Shown one piece after another: positions 22,027 through 22,753 of a stretch of 22,753 nucleotides of DNA. Under the pieces are notes generated by a model that worked only from the letters and a program-made list of their open reading frames with translations, searched no databases and was not told the origin of the DNA. Both the position numbers and the translations under genes were made by a program. Source of the stretch: CAZCAQ01 sp964563965 (GTDB lineage Bacteria > Patescibacteriota > WWE3 > UBA101185 > UBA10185); assembly GCA_964563965.1 (NCBI GenBank), contig CAZLZI010000010.1, positions 1 through 22,753 of the forward strand, in the 5' to 3' direction. The first letter of the stretch is position 1. Every line of letters starts with the position of its first letter.

Positions 22027-22437
22027 ATGTTAATGCCGAAAAAAGTAAAATATAGAAATATGCAAAGGGGTAACAACAGAGGAGTTGCCACTAGAGGCTC
22101 TGAAATATCTTTTGGTTCCTATGGACTAAAAGCTGTAGATAGAGGGTTGATCTCATCTAGACAAATAGAGTCAGCACGAAAAGCGATTTCTCACGCCACC
22201 AAACGAGGTGGGAAGCTTTGGATAAGAATATTCCCTGATAAGCCGATTTCGAAAAAACCAAATGAAACCAGAATGGGTAGTGGTAAGTCTCCGTTAGATC
22301 ATTATGCAGCTCTTATTAAGCCTGGTAAAATGATTTTTGAATTAGAAGGTGTCACTGAAAAAACAGCCAGAGAGGCATTTAAAACAGCAGCCTACAAATT
22401 GCCTCTTAGAACAAAATTTGTGAAGGAAGAAGATTAA
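22027..22437 (+). CDS. rplP: 50S ribosomal protein L16 (uL16)
   Basis: Late-assembly large-subunit protein near the A site. The 136 residues begin MLMPKKVKYRNMQRGN as expected and contain the conserved WIRIFPDKPISKKPNETRMGSGK stretch (in two parts, ending just before SPLDHYAALIKPG), then the C-terminal AREAFKTAAYKLPLRTKFV. The Shine-Dalgarno AAGGA at 22013-22017 is nine bases from the ATG. It follows rpsC after 19 bases. Confidence 0.97.
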   Translation: MLMPKKVKYRNMQRGNNRGVATRGSEISFGSYGLKAVDRGLISSRQIESARKAISHATKRGGKLWIRIFPDKPISKKPNETRMGSGKSPLDHYAALIKPGKMIFELEGVTEKTAREAFKTAAYKLPLRTKFVKEED

Positions 22438-22438
22438 T

Positions 22439-22600
22439 ATGGCAAAAAAAGTGCAAGAGTCCGATTTAACTACGAAGAGAAAAGAACATTTTGAAGCTGT
22501 TAAGGAGTTTTATAAAAGAAAGAGTAAAGATGTACATAAGGCAAGAAAACTAAGAAAAGAAATTGCCAGAATTAAGACACAAGAAAGTAATATACAATGA
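22439..22600 (+). CDS. rpmC: 50S ribosomal protein L29 (uL29)
   Basis: A short reading frame of 53 codons in the place and with the features of L29, a two-helix protein at the tunnel exit that contacts L23 and helps dock nascent-chain factors. Residues about 20-48 read HFEAVKEFYKRKSKDVHKAR and then KLRKEIARIKTQ, matching the C-terminal family signature (R+IARI+T). The N-terminal part is shorter and less conserved than in the 63-residue E. coli protein. It starts one base after the rplP stop (TAA-T-ATG), and its stop overlaps the rpsQ start (ATGA). Confidence 0.9.
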   Translation: MAKKVQESDLTTKRKEHFEAVKEFYKRKSKDVHKARKLRKEIARIKTQESNIQ

Positions 22601-22753
22601 AAAAAGTACTAAAAGGAACCATAATATCGGATAAAATGCAAAAGAATGTCGTTGTTGATGTCTCAAGAAATGTGAAGCATCCAATGTATGGTAAAAACAT
22701 GACTGTATCAAAGAATTATAAGGCTAGAAACACAATTGGTGCTTTACTTGGTG
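22597..22753 (+). CDS. rpsQ: 30S ribosomal protein S17 (uS17), cut by the window end
   Basis: The first 52 codons of S17, an OB-fold protein of the small-subunit body. MKKVLKGTIISDKMQKNVVV and VKHPMYGKNMTVSKNYKA match the family (GxVxSDKMxKTVVV; VKHPxYGK). The start overlaps the rpmC stop by four bases. The 3' end lies beyond the window. Confidence 0.95.
   Translation, partial: MKKVLKGTIISDKMQKNVVVDVSRNVKHPMYGKNMTVSKNYKARNTIGALLG

Noticed and set aside
1..22753. UGA recoded as glycine, CRISPR arrays, insertion sequences, tRNA or rRNA genes
   Set aside because: UGA ends several genes at the expected lengths; no spaced repeats, transposase motifs, terminal inverted repeats or RNA-gene signatures were found.

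Overview
The window is 22.75 kb of A+T-rich bacterial chromosome with every recognisable gene on the + strand and almost no non-coding space. Gene content and several traits point to a Candidate Phyla Radiation (Patescibacteria) bacterium. These traits are a compact 1065-residue RNA polymerase beta subunit, an EF-Tu with a GHRDY-type G3 region, an S12 with a 13-residue insertion, a very short L3, and one-base or overlapping gene junctions. UGA is used as a stop (e.g. the ends of the gene at 1545-2237, rplD, rplW and rpmC), so this is not a UGA-recoding lineage such as Gracilibacteria/SR1. I cannot name the phylum from sequence alone.

Layout. (1) 1-247: promoter and a compact T-box riboswitch with its terminator, in front of serS. 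(2) 248-3063: serS, a spermidine-synthase-like SAM-fold protein and uppP (undecaprenyl diphosphate phosphatase), closely packed with no terminator between them. (3) 3065-6835: a promoter placed almost on the secA start codon, then secA, a HAD phosphatase and lepB (signal peptidase I). (4) 6843-16842: a promoter and structured leader, then rpoB-rpoC-rpsL-rpsG-fusA, a fused rpo/str operon. (5) 16874-18447: a promoter, then tuf-rpsJ. (6) 18473-22753: a promoter followed by an intrinsic terminator directly before rplC, then rplC-rplD-rplW-rplB-rpsS-rplV-rpsC-rplP-rpmC-rpsQ, the last cut by the window end.

Together the genes cover serine charging of tRNA, protein export and signal-peptide removal, lipid-carrier recycling for wall synthesis, transcription, and the core of the ribosome with its two main elongation GTPases. 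No mobile element, CRISPR array, tRNA, rRNA or stretch over 300 bases without a gene was seen.

The most striking signals lie inside otherwise standard genes. The EF-G has lost both guanine-recognition motifs (G4 NKxD is NKIN; the G5 SA motif is GD) while keeping all phosphate-binding motifs, and the neighbouring EF-Tu is canonical. L3 lacks about 60 internal residues. L2 has an altered loop next to its peptidyl-transferase histidine. S12 carries Arg at the classical streptomycin-resistance position. Two attenuation-type leaders also stand out: a minimal T-box before serS, whose specifier appears to sit in the terminal loop of a very short Stem I, and a promoter-plus-terminator leader inserted between rpsJ and rplC.
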